From Christiangramia oceanisediminis (GTDB taxonomy: Bacteria; Bacteroidota; Bacteroidia; Flavobacteriales; Flavobacteriaceae): a stretch of 64,000 nt of DNA. Position numbers and translations under genes: made by a program. The stretch lies in the NCBI RefSeq assembly GCF_022570735.2, contig NZ_JANCNS010000001.1, positions 1,488,001 to 1,552,000 on the forward strand. The letters are read 5' to 3'. Under the pieces are notes generated by a model. It searched no databases and was not told the DNA's origin. It saw only the letters and a program-made list of their open reading frames with translations. Of the stretch, positions 18,421 through 26,888 are shown one piece after another. Position 1 is the first letter of the stretch. Every line of letters begins with the position of its first letter.

Positions 18421-19287
18421 TTAATCGAAATATTTTTTCAAAATATAGGCGATCCCGAAGGTGCTGATAAGCGAAAAACTGCCATAAAGAATTGCAATGA
18501 GGCTAAGATCGGGTTCTTCGAGCAACTGGTTGGCAATATATAAGGCCAGAACGCTGTTCTGAAGCCCGATCTCTATGGCAATCGTATAGGCCGAATCCTT
18601 GTTAAGCCTCAGTTTTCTGGAAATGAAATAACCGGCAAGCATACTTATAAGATTAAAAAATATCAAAGGAATGAACAACGGGATGTAATCCAGGTAATGA
18701 ACATCTTTGGTGGAATCGTCAAAAAAGATCACAAAGACCACGGCCACGAGTAACATGGAAGGAAGTATATACTTCAGGGGTTGGTGCAGCCTTGTGCGTT
18801 GCGATTCACTTAATAGATTTCCGATTAAAATTCCGGCCAGGACCGGGGCCACCACGCTGGTGGTGATCTGTTGCATGGTTTCCCAGAAGCTCAGGTTTAC
18901 GGTTCGGCTATCCGATCCAAAAATGAAATAGCTAAACTGGATTATTAGCGGAATGGTGAACAGGATCAAAAAACTATTGAACGCGGTCATGGAAACCGAA
19001 AGCGCCACCCTTCCCTTGAGCATTTTGGTCACCAGGTTAGAGGCCGTTCCGCCAGGACAGGCGGCTAACAGCATGATTCCAATTTTATACATTGGATCCA
19101 TCGGCCAGAAATAGATCAGCGCCAGGGCGATAATAGGCAATAGCAGGATCTGGCTTGAAAGTCCCACCAGGATGGCTTTTGGGTACAGGAATACCCTTTT
19201 AAAATCTGAAAATTTCAATTCCAGGCCTATTCCAAACATGATGATGGCAATGGAAGCCGGCATGATAATGTCTACGAGGTTTGGCAA
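18421..19287 (-). CDS. Bile acid:sodium symporter (BASS) family transporter
   Basis: 288 residues with eight to nine hydrophobic helices. BASS signatures are GIGLELKFSDF near the N-terminus, CPGGTASNLVTKMLKGRVAL (Na+-binding region) and EIGLQNSVLA in the last third. The superfamily also contains the arsenite exporter ACR3, but the motifs here fit the Na+-coupled organic-anion branch better. The substrate cannot be read. A 220-bp gap separates it from the divergent dsbD gene, which has its own promoter candidate. Confidence 0.85.
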   Translation of the reverse strand: MPNLVDIIMPASIAIIMFGIGLELKFSDFKRVFLYPKAILVGLSSQILLLPIIALALIYFWPMDPMYKIGIMLLAACPGGTASNLVTKMLKGRVALSVSMTAFNSFLILFTIPLIIQFSYFIFGSDSRTVNLSFWETMQQITTSVVAPVLAGILIGNLLSESQRTRLHQPLKYILPSMLLVAVVFVIFFDDSTKDVHYLDYIPLFIPLIFFNLISMLAGYFISRKLRLNKDSAYTIAIEIGLQNSVLALYIANQLLEEPDLSLIAILYGSFSLISTFGIAYILKKYFD

Positions 19288-19422
19288 TCGGTTGGATTAA
19301 AAATGATTGATTAGTTGTGACGGTTAAATTAAAAATTAAAGGCTGAATGCTTTCTAAGAGAACGTTAATAATCAGCAAATCCTAAAAAATACTAGTGGGT
19401 TTAGTTTCTTGTGTAGATTAGG

Positions 19423-19430
19423 TACTTTTG
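19423..19430 (+). promoter_or_regulatory. -7 element TACTTTTG upstream of dsbD
   Basis: A full match to the Bacteroidota -7 consensus TAnnTTTG, 78 bp before the dsbD start, in the 220-bp divergent gap. No clear TTG is seen at the usual -33 spacing, so confidence is moderate. Confidence 0.5.
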
Positions 19431-19507
19431 TGGCGGTAAGGAATTAGGGCTAATTTCCTTAATTTTGAGCTATCTCAAATAGAAACTATTTCAGTTACTG
19501 GATAAAT

Positions 19508-21544
19508 ATGATCATAAACCTGCTTAAGAAAAGTCTTCCGTTTTTCGCTTTTTTCCTATGTTTCCTGGCTCAGGCTCAAATTTATGATCCGGTTCAATGG
19601 GAAACCCAGGTCAGGGAAATTTCTGAGAATGAATATGAGCTGGTAACAACCGCCATAATCGAACCTGGCTGGCATTTGTATTCCCAGGATGTTCCTGAGA
19701 ACGGACCGGTCCCCACTTCCTTTACTTATAATTTGGAAAATAAGGCTGAGCTGATAGGCGAAACCACCGAAGAAGAAGGAACTGAAATTGATGATCCTAT
19801 CTTCGAAATGCGGATCAAATATTTTGATGAGGAGGCAGAGTTTGTCCAGAGAATATCGGTAGGTGAAACAGTAGGTTCCATTACTGCCGTTGTAGAGTAT
19901 ATGGTGTGCGACGATGAACGATGTTTACCGCCTACTGAAAAGGATCTCACCTTTATCATCAATGAAAATTTGGCTGCTGAAGAAGTGGCCAAAGATCCAA
20001 ATGCAGCCGAAGAAACTAAACAGGAGCAGCAGGAGAGCGTTGCAGATATGGATCAACCTGAAGAAAAACGTTCCTTCTGGGGCATATTTATAGTAGCCTT
20101 TTTATCGGGCTTCGCAGCGCTTTTAACACCCTGCGTATTTCCTATGATCCCCATGACCGTGAGTTTCTTTACCAAGCAAAGCAAATCAAGAGCTGCGGGG
20201 ATAAGGAATGCCATCTTCTACGGAGTTTCTATCGTGGTGATCTACGTTTTACTGGGCTCCCTCGTTACCCTCATCTTTGGAGCTGATTCGCTGAATGCTC
20301 TTTCTACCAATGTCTGGTTTAATTTAGCATTTTTCGTACTTCTTATTGTATTCGCGACCTCCTTCATGGGCGCATTCGAAATAGTACTCCCAAGCAGCTG
20401 GGGAACAGCCATCGATTCAAAAGCCGATAAAGGTGGTTTAATTGGTATCTTTTTTATGGCCCTGGCCCTGGCCATCGTATCTTTTTCCTGTACCGGGCCT
20501 ATCGTTGGGACTTTATTGGTAGAGGCCGCTTCTAAAGGTGGGATCGCCCCAATAATAGGAATGTTGGGATTCTCCCTGGCCATTGCCCTGCCGTTTGCCC
20601 TTTTCGCTGCCTTCCCGGGCTGGCTGAACAGCCTTCCCAAATCTGGAGGCTGGCTTAATACTGTGAAAGTGTTCCTGGGATTCCTGGAACTTGCACTGGC
20701 TTTCAAATTCCTTTCAAATGCCGACCTGGTTCTGCAGTTACACCTGCTGGAACGCGAGGTTTTCCTTGCGATCTGGATCGCGATATTTGGTGCTCTGGCC
20801 TTTTATTTATTTGGAAAGATTCGCCTGCCACATGATTCCCCGCTTGAACATATTTCAGTTGGAAGATTATTGATGGGTCTTGTGGTGCTTTCCTTTACGA
20901 TCTACCTGGTGCCAGGCCTTTGGGGAGCACCCTTGAAAATTATAAGCGGATTTCCACCACCGCTTCAGTACAGTGAATCACCTTACGGGGTAGGAAACTC
21001 AAAAGGATCTTCGGCTGGAATCAGCAATGAACTTCCCGAAGGTGCCAAATACGGTCCCCACGACCTGGTGTCGTTTCATGATTATGAAAAGGGCCTTGCC
21101 TATGCAAAAAAAGTAGACCTGCCTGTACTGGTAGATTTCACCGGTCATGCCTGCGTGAATTGCAGGAAAATGGAAGAACGGGTGTGGAGCGAGCCAGAAG
21201 TGCTTGAAATTTTAAGAAATAAAGTGGTTTTGGTATCGCTTTATGTTGATGACAAGCGTTCGCTTCCGGAGTCTGAGCAATATATTTCTGAAACTACCGG
21301 AAAGGAAATCGAGACAATTGGAAATAAGTGGAGTGATTTTCAAATCGAACGCTATGAGGCGAATGCCCAGCCTTATTATGTAATGCTGGATCATTCCGAA
21401 AAAAAACTGGTAGCGCCATCGGCCTATGAACCAGATGCCAATGAATTCCAGGCATGGCTGGAAAAAGGACTGGAGAATTTTAAAGAAAATGGGTCATCCG
21501 GGTCCACTATTTTTTCTGAAAATTCCGAATCGGTTTTCCAGTAG
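19508..21544 (+). CDS. dsbD: Thiol:disulfide interchange protein DsbD
   Basis: 678 residues. Signal peptide (ends near FLAQAQ); N-terminal periplasmic domain with the Cys134/Cys139 pair (CDDERC); an acidic linker; a membrane domain of about eight helices whose two redox cysteines are Cys209 (LTPCVFPMIP) and Cys328 (SFSCTGPIVG); and a C-terminal thioredoxin domain with Cys549-Val-Asn-Cys552. All three redox pairs needed for the electron relay from cytoplasmic thioredoxin to periplasmic partners are present. It probably supports cytochrome c maturation and protein thiol repair, which is relevant to the c-type hemes of the cbb3 oxidase at the end of the window. Its stop lies 1 bp from the stop of a convergent gene. 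Confidence 0.93.
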   Translation: MIINLLKKSLPFFAFFLCFLAQAQIYDPVQWETQVREISENEYELVTTAIIEPGWHLYSQDVPENGPVPTSFTYNLENKAELIGETTEEEGTEIDDPIFEMRIKYFDEEAEFVQRISVGETVGSITAVVEYMVCDDERCLPPTEKDLTFIINENLAAEEVAKDPNAAEETKQEQQESVADMDQPEEKRSFWGIFIVAFLSGFAALLTPCVFPMIPMTVSFFTKQSKSRAAGIRNAIFYGVSIVVIYVLLGSLVTLIFGADSLNALSTNVWFNLAFFVLLIVFATSFMGAFEIVLPSSWGTAIDSKADKGGLIGIFFMALALAIVSFSCTGPIVGTLLVEAASKGGIAPIIGMLGFSLAIALPFALFAAFPGWLNSLPKSGGWLNTVKVFLGFLELALAFKFLSNADLVLQLHLLEREVFLAIWIAIFGALAFYLFGKIRLPHDSPLEHISVGRLLMGLVVLSFTIYLVPGLWGAPLKIISGFPPPLQYSESPYGVGNSKGSSAGISNELPEGAKYGPHDLVSFHDYEKGLAYAKKVDLPVLVDFTGHACVNCRKMEERVWSEPEVLEILRNKVVLVSLYVDDKRSLPESEQYISETTGKEIETIGNKWSDFQIERYEANAQPYYVMLDHSEKKLVAPSAYEPDANEFQAWLEKGLENFKENGSSGSTIFSENSESVFQ

Positions 21545-21545
21545 G

Positions 21546-22043
21546 TCAATCCTTCTTTCTATAAATTCCGTTGAAAGTTTCGGTAAGTAGTTTGTCGTTT
21601 TCGTCCATTATTTCCCATAACTGGCTAACGCTTCCATCCTGGTTTCTGGTCCAGGTGATCTGGTTGTAGTAATTGCCTTTTTTGTCTTTTACCATTTGGC
21701 TTTTTAGTACCATTTTTCCGGGTTCAGCCTTTCCTTTTAATTTCAGAATGGTGCCTATATTGCTGACCCATAACTGGTTCCAGGTTTCATCTTTAGGATC
21801 GTAATAATTGAAGCTTTTGCCAGATCCGCCGCGATCGCCCTGCCAGTTCTCGCTAACAAGACAATTGTTCTCCAGTTTTTTAATGTGGTTTTCTCCCAGT
21901 TTTTCTCCTTCTTCATTAAAGACTTCCCATTCCCCCAGCCAAAAATCGAATTGATTATGTTGTTGAGTGCAACAGGCGCAATCTTCCTGGGCAAAAAGCC
22001 ATACCGGAAGAAATAAGAGACAGAAAACCGTGAGATATTTCAT
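21546..22043 (-). CDS. Secreted calycin-like protein (DUF1579-type)
   Basis: 165 residues. Signal peptide MKYLTVFCLLFLPVWLFAQ, then a cysteine cluster (EDCACC) and FDFWLGEWEVFNEEG, the opening strand common to DUF1579/lipocalin-like proteins. The rest is a series of short beta strands rich in W, N and G (NYYDPKDETWNQLWV, QITWTRNQDGSVSQLWE), consistent with a small beta-barrel. Function is unknown; binding of a small ligand is only a fold-based guess. Convergent with dsbD, with no room for a separate terminator. Confidence 0.65.
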   Translation of the reverse strand: MKYLTVFCLLFLPVWLFAQEDCACCTQQHNQFDFWLGEWEVFNEEGEKLGENHIKKLENNCLVSENWQGDRGGSGKSFNYYDPKDETWNQLWVSNIGTILKLKGKAEPGKMVLKSQMVKDKKGNYYNQITWTRNQDGSVSQLWEIMDENDKLLTETFNGIYRKKD

Positions 22044-22088
22044 GAAAATCGAATTTGTTTCGATTAAAAGTAATGAAAAAACGGTATT

Positions 22089-22337
22089 CTATTCTTCCAC
22101 ACTTAGCAGCGCTTCATCAGATCCATCAATATCATCAGCCTCTGCCAGTTCCTCGTGGTTTTTCTCCCTTCGTTTTTTATCCTGTAAGAGTTCATAAGCA
22201 AGGTAGCCACCGGCGATCAATGCGCCAGCCGCAATTCCTACATTTCCACCCCTCACGGCAGCTTTTTTTCCCGCTTTAAAAATAAAGCCTCGAATGGCAA
22301 ATTTTCCTGCTAGTTTTAAAATATGTGCTAAGCTCAT
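22089..22337 (-). CDS. Small glycine-rich membrane protein of unknown function
   Basis: 82 residues. A basic amphipathic N-terminus (HILKLAGKFAIRGFIFKAGKK) precedes a glycine/alanine-rich membrane segment (VGIAAGALIAGGYLAYELL), a KKRREKNHEE patch and an acidic tail (EADDIDGSDE). It starts 11 bp after the SDR gene on the same strand and is probably co-transcribed with it. The shape resembles small glycine-zipper envelope-stress proteins, but I recognise no family. Confidence 0.6.
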   Translation of the reverse strand: MSLAHILKLAGKFAIRGFIFKAGKKAAVRGGNVGIAAGALIAGGYLAYELLQDKKRREKNHEELAEADDIDGSDEALLSVEE

Positions 22338-22348
22338 AATTGTGATTT

Positions 22349-23074
22349 TTAAGATTTCTTTGTTGGTTTTACAAGTAACTCGTTTACGTTTACCATTTCA
22401 GGTTGAGATATGGCATAAAAGACAGCATTGGCGATATGCTCGGGTTTCAACTTTGGCTCGTCGCCGCCATAATCCTTGTCTTCGAGTAATTCCTCGTCGG
22501 TAATATCTTCACGCAAATCGGTGTCAACTGTTCCGGGTTCTATTGCAGTAACCCTAATGTTGAATTCAGGTGAAAGCTCCATTCGCATTGCTCTCGAAAG
22601 TTCAATGACCGCTGCCTTGGACGCCCCGTATATGGCACCGCCCTGGTAGATCTCCTTTCCGTCTACCGAAGCAATATTAACAATATGCCCTCCTTTATTG
22701 GCCTTCATGCTGGGTAGTACCGCGTAAATACATCGCAATGTTCCCTTTACATTCACCTCTACGGTAGACAACCATTCATCCAAATGCCTGTTCTTTAGAT
22801 AGGTCAAAGGCATAATTCCAGCCGAGTTCACCAGTATATCTATTCGCCCGTAGATCTCCATAATATTATTGAAACCCCTGGTAACACTTTCGGTAGAACT
22901 TACATCTAGCTCTAGCACTTCACTTTTAAAGGGAAGTTCTTGTTGTATCTGCGCAAGTTTTTCTGTACTCCGGCTGGCGAGAACGACGATGTATTTTTCT
23001 TCGGAAAGTTTTTTTGCGATCGCCTTTCCAATCCCGCTGCTCGCACCGGTGATCAATGCTACTTTCTCTTTCAT
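22349..23074 (-). CDS. Short-chain dehydrogenase/reductase
   Basis: 241 residues, the usual classical SDR length. Cofactor motif TGASSGIGKA (residues 9-18), NSAG (NNAG-type motif) near 84, the catalytic serine region NIASVDG, and YGASKAAVIE with the Tyr/Lys pair. The sequence resembles the YdfG/serine-type NADP-dependent SDR branch. The substrate is not determinable. It is the first gene of a short leftward unit with the small glycine-rich protein. Confidence 0.85.
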   Translation of the reverse strand: MKEKVALITGASSGIGKAIAKKLSEEKYIVVLASRSTEKLAQIQQELPFKSEVLELDVSSTESVTRGFNNIMEIYGRIDILVNSAGIMPLTYLKNRHLDEWLSTVEVNVKGTLRCIYAVLPSMKANKGGHIVNIASVDGKEIYQGGAIYGASKAAVIELSRAMRMELSPEFNIRVTAIEPGTVDTDLREDITDEELLEDKDYGGDEPKLKPEHIANAVFYAISQPEMVNVNELLVKPTKKS

Positions 23075-23175
23075 TTTTGGTATGTTTTGGCAATCCTTTA
23101 ATATGAAGAATAGGAATGGAAATTGCGTTAAAATTCATTCAAATAACAGATTTTTAACTCCATTGAACTATCCTT

Positions 23176-23183
23176 TATATTTG
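23176..23183 (+). promoter_or_regulatory. -7 element TATATTTG upstream of the propeller lipoprotein gene
   Basis: Full match to TAnnTTTG, 32 bp before the start at 23215, which gives a short leader. The -33 region has no obvious TTG at standard spacing. Confidence 0.5.
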
Positions 23184-23214
23184 TTCGTTATATTTTATAT
23201 TCGCAAAAAAATGT

Positions 23215-24231
23215 ATGCTTTTGAAAACCTATAGGTATTTCCTGTTTTTTTTGATTTGCACTGCCATTTCCTGCTCAAAGGATGATTTAAGTTCGGGTGT
23301 TGAAACTTCCTCTACGGCACATCTATATGCAACAGGTGGATCTGGACTGGTTAAGAGATACGATATTAACACAGGGGAGGTTACCACCTATAATACGGGT
23401 GCTGTAAATGCTTCAGGGATCAAATTCTCGGCCGAGGGAGACGGATTTAGCCTGGTTTCTGCTGGCAATTCCAGGCTGGAATTCTTTTCAGATATAAGTA
23501 TGATCCAATCTGGTGTCACAACAGATATTGAAGCAGATTATGGAGGGACTGATGATCTGGAAAACCCAAAAGATCTTGCAATAAATGGTAACTTCTATGT
23601 GGTTTCAGATAATACCGACCTCGATGGAGATGAAACCACGGCCGAGGGCAGGTTGTTCATTTATTTCAAAAATTCTGGAAATTATATTTTACGCAACGTG
23701 GTCACTACCCGTTTTAAGGTGTGGGGCATCGAATTTGTAGGAAATGACCTGTACGCTGCGGTAGATGAGACCAACAGGCTTGCCGTTTATAGAAATTTTC
23801 TTTCTACCCATACTTTAAACAGGATCATTACTGCCGATAAACATGTGGGCTTCCAGGGTTTGTTACAGATGCATGGGCTGGATTTCGAAGATGGAACCAT
23901 GGTTCTTTCAGATATTGGTGAAATGGAATCCAACTCAGATGGTGCCATTCATATAGTAGAGGACTTTGTTTCAAAATTCGAAACGGCAGCTCCAGGCGGG
24001 TTTGTTCAGGCCGATCAGCAAAAACGGATTGCTGGAGGTAATACGCTTTTGGGAAATCCGGGTGACCTTGTCTATGACTCTGCCTATAACGTCGTTTTTG
24101 TAGCTGAAACTACCAATGGCAGCGGGCGCATCCTTGCCTTTAACGATGCCCGCGATAAGGAAGGTAATCTGGCGCCAGATCTCAGGTATGATTTTTCAGG
24201 TGTAACTTCACTGTTTTATCATACGCAATAA
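23215..24231 (+). CDS. Lipoprotein with predicted beta-propeller fold, function unknown
   Basis: 338 residues. The lipoprotein signal ends at TAISC (Cys20). The body is a repeated strand pattern resembling NHL/WD-type propellers (LYATGGSGLVKRYD, NPKDLAINGNFYVVSD, VWGIEFVGNDLYAAVD, NPGDLVYDSAYNVVFVAE). An ATG 4 bp upstream, at 23211, opens only a six-codon frame, so 23215 is the start. No catalytic motif is seen. It is a single gene with its own promoter candidate and a hairpin downstream. Confidence 0.7.
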   Translation: MLLKTYRYFLFFLICTAISCSKDDLSSGVETSSTAHLYATGGSGLVKRYDINTGEVTTYNTGAVNASGIKFSAEGDGFSLVSAGNSRLEFFSDISMIQSGVTTDIEADYGGTDDLENPKDLAINGNFYVVSDNTDLDGDETTAEGRLFIYFKNSGNYILRNVVTTRFKVWGIEFVGNDLYAAVDETNRLAVYRNFLSTHTLNRIITADKHVGFQGLLQMHGLDFEDGTMVLSDIGEMESNSDGAIHIVEDFVSKFETAAPGGFVQADQQKRIAGGNTLLGNPGDLVYDSAYNVVFVAETTNGSGRILAFNDARDKEGNLAPDLRYDFSGVTSLFYHTQ

Positions 24232-24264
24232 GCAGAATACTAAGCCTTTCCAGATTTTTTTAAC

Positions 24265-24302
24265 GGAGTAAATCCTTGAAAAACAAGGTGTTTTCCTACT
24301 CC
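24265..24302 (+). terminator. Nested inverted repeat between the propeller lipoprotein gene and topA
   Basis: The outer arms GGAGTA (24265-24270) and TACTCC (24297-24302) enclose an inner stem CCTTG/CAAGG with an AAAAA loop. A T-rich stretch (CTTTTTAAAG) follows within 10 bp. It is likely the terminator of the upstream gene. It could also be a structured leader only if topA transcription started further upstream than the -7 element at 24352. Confidence 0.5.
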
Positions 24303-24351
24303 TTCCTGGCCTTTTTAAAGTTCGTTTAACAGGTGGAATAAAAATTTGCCA

Positions 24352-24359
24352 TACTTTTG
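24352..24359 (+). promoter_or_regulatory. -7 element TACTTTTG upstream of topA
   Basis: Full match to TAnnTTTG ending 21 bp before the topA ATG, which predicts a leader of under 20 nt. No convincing -33 TTG at standard distance. Confidence 0.55.
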
Positions 24360-24380
24360 CAATTATAAACCAACAGATTT

Positions 24381-26885
24381 ATGGCGAAGAATTTAGTGAT
24401 AGTAGAGTCTCCTGCAAAGGCCAAAACCATCGAAAAGTTTCTGGGGAAGGACTATAAGGTCGCTTCCAGTTTTGGTCATATCGCCGATTTACCTACCAAG
24501 GAGATCGGGGTAGACACTGAGGGAGATTTTACACCTAAATATATAGTATCAAAAGATAAGAAGGATGTTGTTAGGAAGCTAAAAGGTCTTGCTAAGGACG
24601 CCGAAATGGTCTGGTTAGCGAGTGATGAAGACCGGGAAGGGGAGGCGATTGCCTGGCACCTGGCTGAGGAATTGAAATTGAAGGACGAAAAGACCAAACG
24701 TATCGTATTTCACGAGATTACCAAATCAGCAATTCTGAATGCGATAGATAATCCCAGAGGTATAGATTACAATCTTGTAAATGCCCAGCAGGCCAGGCGA
24801 GTACTGGATAGGCTGGTGGGATATGAGCTTTCTCCGGTACTATGGAGAAAAGTTAAAGGTGGTCTTTCGGCAGGAAGGGTGCAATCGGTAGCTGTGCGAT
24901 TGATCGTGGAAAGAGAGCGTGAAATTCAGGATTTTGAGCCGGAAGCCTCTTATAGAATAGATGCCGAATTCATTACCGAGGACGGCAAAAGCTTCAAGGC
25001 TAAGATTCCGAAGAACTTTGAGACCAAAGAAGAAGCTGAACAGTTTCTCAAAGATAATATAGGTGCTAAATTCAAGGTTGCCGATCTTACCACCAAACCG
25101 GCGAAAAAGAACCCGGCTCCGCCATTTACCACTTCAACCCTGCAACAGGAAGCTGCGCGAAAGCTTTATTTTTCGGTTAGCAAGACCATGACGATGGCTC
25201 AGCGTCTTTACGAAGCGGGTCATATTACCTATATGAGAACAGACAGCGTGAACCTTTCCGAAGATGCAAGAAAAGGAGCCAAGGCTGAAATCTTGAAGGC
25301 TTACGGAGATAAATACTCCAAGTCGCGACAATTCAAGGGGAAATCCAAGGGAGCACAGGAAGCTCACGAGGCCATACGGCCCACCAGTTTTGCCAAACAC
25401 AGCATTTCTGGTGATCGCGATCAGCAACGTTTATATGAATTGATCTGGAAAAGAGCCATTGCTTCCCAAATGAGCGATGCTCAATTGGAGCGAACCAATG
25501 TGAAGATCGAAGCCGATAAACATGATAATCTTTTCACCGCTAATGGTGAGGTGCTGAAATTCGACGGATTCCTGAAAGTGTACCTAGAAGGAAACGATGA
25601 GGAAGATGAAGAACAAGGCGGAATGCTGCCGGCATTAAAGCAGGGTCAGCCGCTTGAAAATGAATTTATAACTGCAACCGAAAGGTTTACCCGTCCCCCG
25701 TACAGGTATACCGAAGCATCGCTTGTGAAAAAGTTGGAAGAATTGGGCATTGGGCGACCTTCTACTTACGCGCCAACTATTTCCACCATTCAGTCGAGAA
25801 ACTATATTGAAAAAGGTTCGGTAGACGGAACAGAGCGCGAATATGTGCAGTTCAGGCTTAAAAATGATAAGCTGGATGAGAAAAAATTAAGCGAAACCGT
25901 TGGAAGTGATAAAGGGAAATTAGTACCCACTGCAACTGGGATGGTGGTTAATGACTTTTTGGTAAATCATTTCTCTAATATTCTGGACTATAACTTCACG
26001 GCTAAAGTCGAGCAAAGTTTTGATAATATCGCTGAAGGGAACGAGGAATGGACGGCAATGATGAAGGAGTTCTATAAGGATTTTCATCCTCACGTTCAGG
26101 ATGTCGCTAAAAATGCCGACCGTGAAGTGGGCGAGCGAATCCTTGGAGAAGATCCTGAAACTGGGAAGCCCGTAAGCGTGCGTTTAGGGAAATTCGGGCC
26201 AATGGTTCAAATTGGAAGTGTTGAGGATGATGAAAAGCCAAAATTTGCCAGTCTAAGTCCAGACCAGAATATGGAAACCCTTACCTATGAAGAGGCTATG
26301 GACCTTTTTAAGCTGCCTAAAACACTAGGGGAATACAAAGGCGAGACTGTAGAGGTTAATAATGGAAGATACGGTCCCTATGTTCGTTTTGGTAAGAAAT
26401 TCGTTTCTCTTGAGAAAGGCGAAGACCCTATGAATGTTGATTTTGACAGGGCGATGGAGCTGATCAAGGAAAAGGAAAAAGCCGATGCTCCAATTTATGA
26501 GTATAAGGAATTGCCGGTTCAGAAAGGGGTGGGCAGGTTTGGTCCCTATCTTAAATGGAACAACATGTTCATCAATGTGAACAAGAAATATGATTTTGAT
26601 AATCTTTCTGAAGCCGATATCGAGGAACTTATCGAAGACAAACTGAAAAAGGAGCGCGAGAAGATCATCCATAACTGGGAAGATGAAGGTATAAGGGTAG
26701 AAAAGGCCAGGTGGGGAAGGTTCAATGTAATTAAAGGAAAAACCAAGGTTGAACTACCAAAGACCACAAAAGCCGATGAACTCACTCTTGAAGAAGTGAA
26801 GGATATTCTGGAAAAAAGCGGTAAGACCAAGAAGAAAACGACCCGAAAAAAGACGACCAAAAAGAAATCTACGAAAAAGAAATAG
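24381..26885 (+). CDS. topA: DNA topoisomerase I (type IA)
   Basis: 834 residues. The TOPRIM domain has Glu9 (VIVESPAKAKTI) and the acidic triad Asp82/Asp84/Glu86 (SDEDREGEAIAWHL). The active-site tyrosine is Tyr284 in ITYMRTDSVNLS, and ELGIGRPSTYAPTIS follows in the central domain. The C-terminus has topo_C repeats (NNGRYGPYVRFGKKFVSL, GVGRFGPYLKWNN) instead of cysteine zinc fingers and ends in a Lys/Thr-rich tail (KKTTRKKTTKKKSTKKK) that probably adds DNA affinity. It relaxes negative supercoils. The next gene starts 3 bp after the stop, so the two are co-transcribed. Confidence 0.96.
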   Translation: MAKNLVIVESPAKAKTIEKFLGKDYKVASSFGHIADLPTKEIGVDTEGDFTPKYIVSKDKKDVVRKLKGLAKDAEMVWLASDEDREGEAIAWHLAEELKLKDEKTKRIVFHEITKSAILNAIDNPRGIDYNLVNAQQARRVLDRLVGYELSPVLWRKVKGGLSAGRVQSVAVRLIVEREREIQDFEPEASYRIDAEFITEDGKSFKAKIPKNFETKEEAEQFLKDNIGAKFKVADLTTKPAKKNPAPPFTTSTLQQEAARKLYFSVSKTMTMAQRLYEAGHITYMRTDSVNLSEDARKGAKAEILKAYGDKYSKSRQFKGKSKGAQEAHEAIRPTSFAKHSISGDRDQQRLYELIWKRAIASQMSDAQLERTNVKIEADKHDNLFTANGEVLKFDGFLKVYLEGNDEEDEEQGGMLPALKQGQPLENEFITATERFTRPPYRYTEASLVKKLEELGIGRPSTYAPTISTIQSRNYIEKGSVDGTEREYVQFRLKNDKLDEKKLSETVGSDKGKLVPTATGMVVNDFLVNHFSNILDYNFTAKVEQSFDNIAEGNEEWTAMMKEFYKDFHPHVQDVAKNADREVGERILGEDPETGKPVSVRLGKFGPMVQIGSVEDDEKPKFASLSPDQNMETLTYEEAMDLFKLPKTLGEYKGETVEVNNGRYGPYVRFGKKFVSLEKGEDPMNVDFDRAMELIKEKEKADAPIYEYKELPVQKGVGRFGPYLKWNNMFINVNKKYDFDNLSEADIEELIEDKLKKEREKIIHNWEDEGIRVEKARWGRFNVIKGKTKVELPKTTKADELTLEEVKDILEKSGKTKKKTTRKKTTKKKSTKKK

Positions 26886-26888
26886 CCT

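Noticed and set aside
18421-19287. Arsenite exporter ACR3
   Set aside because: It is in the same superfamily, but CPGGTASN and EIGLQN fit the BASS branch and the length is short for ACR3.
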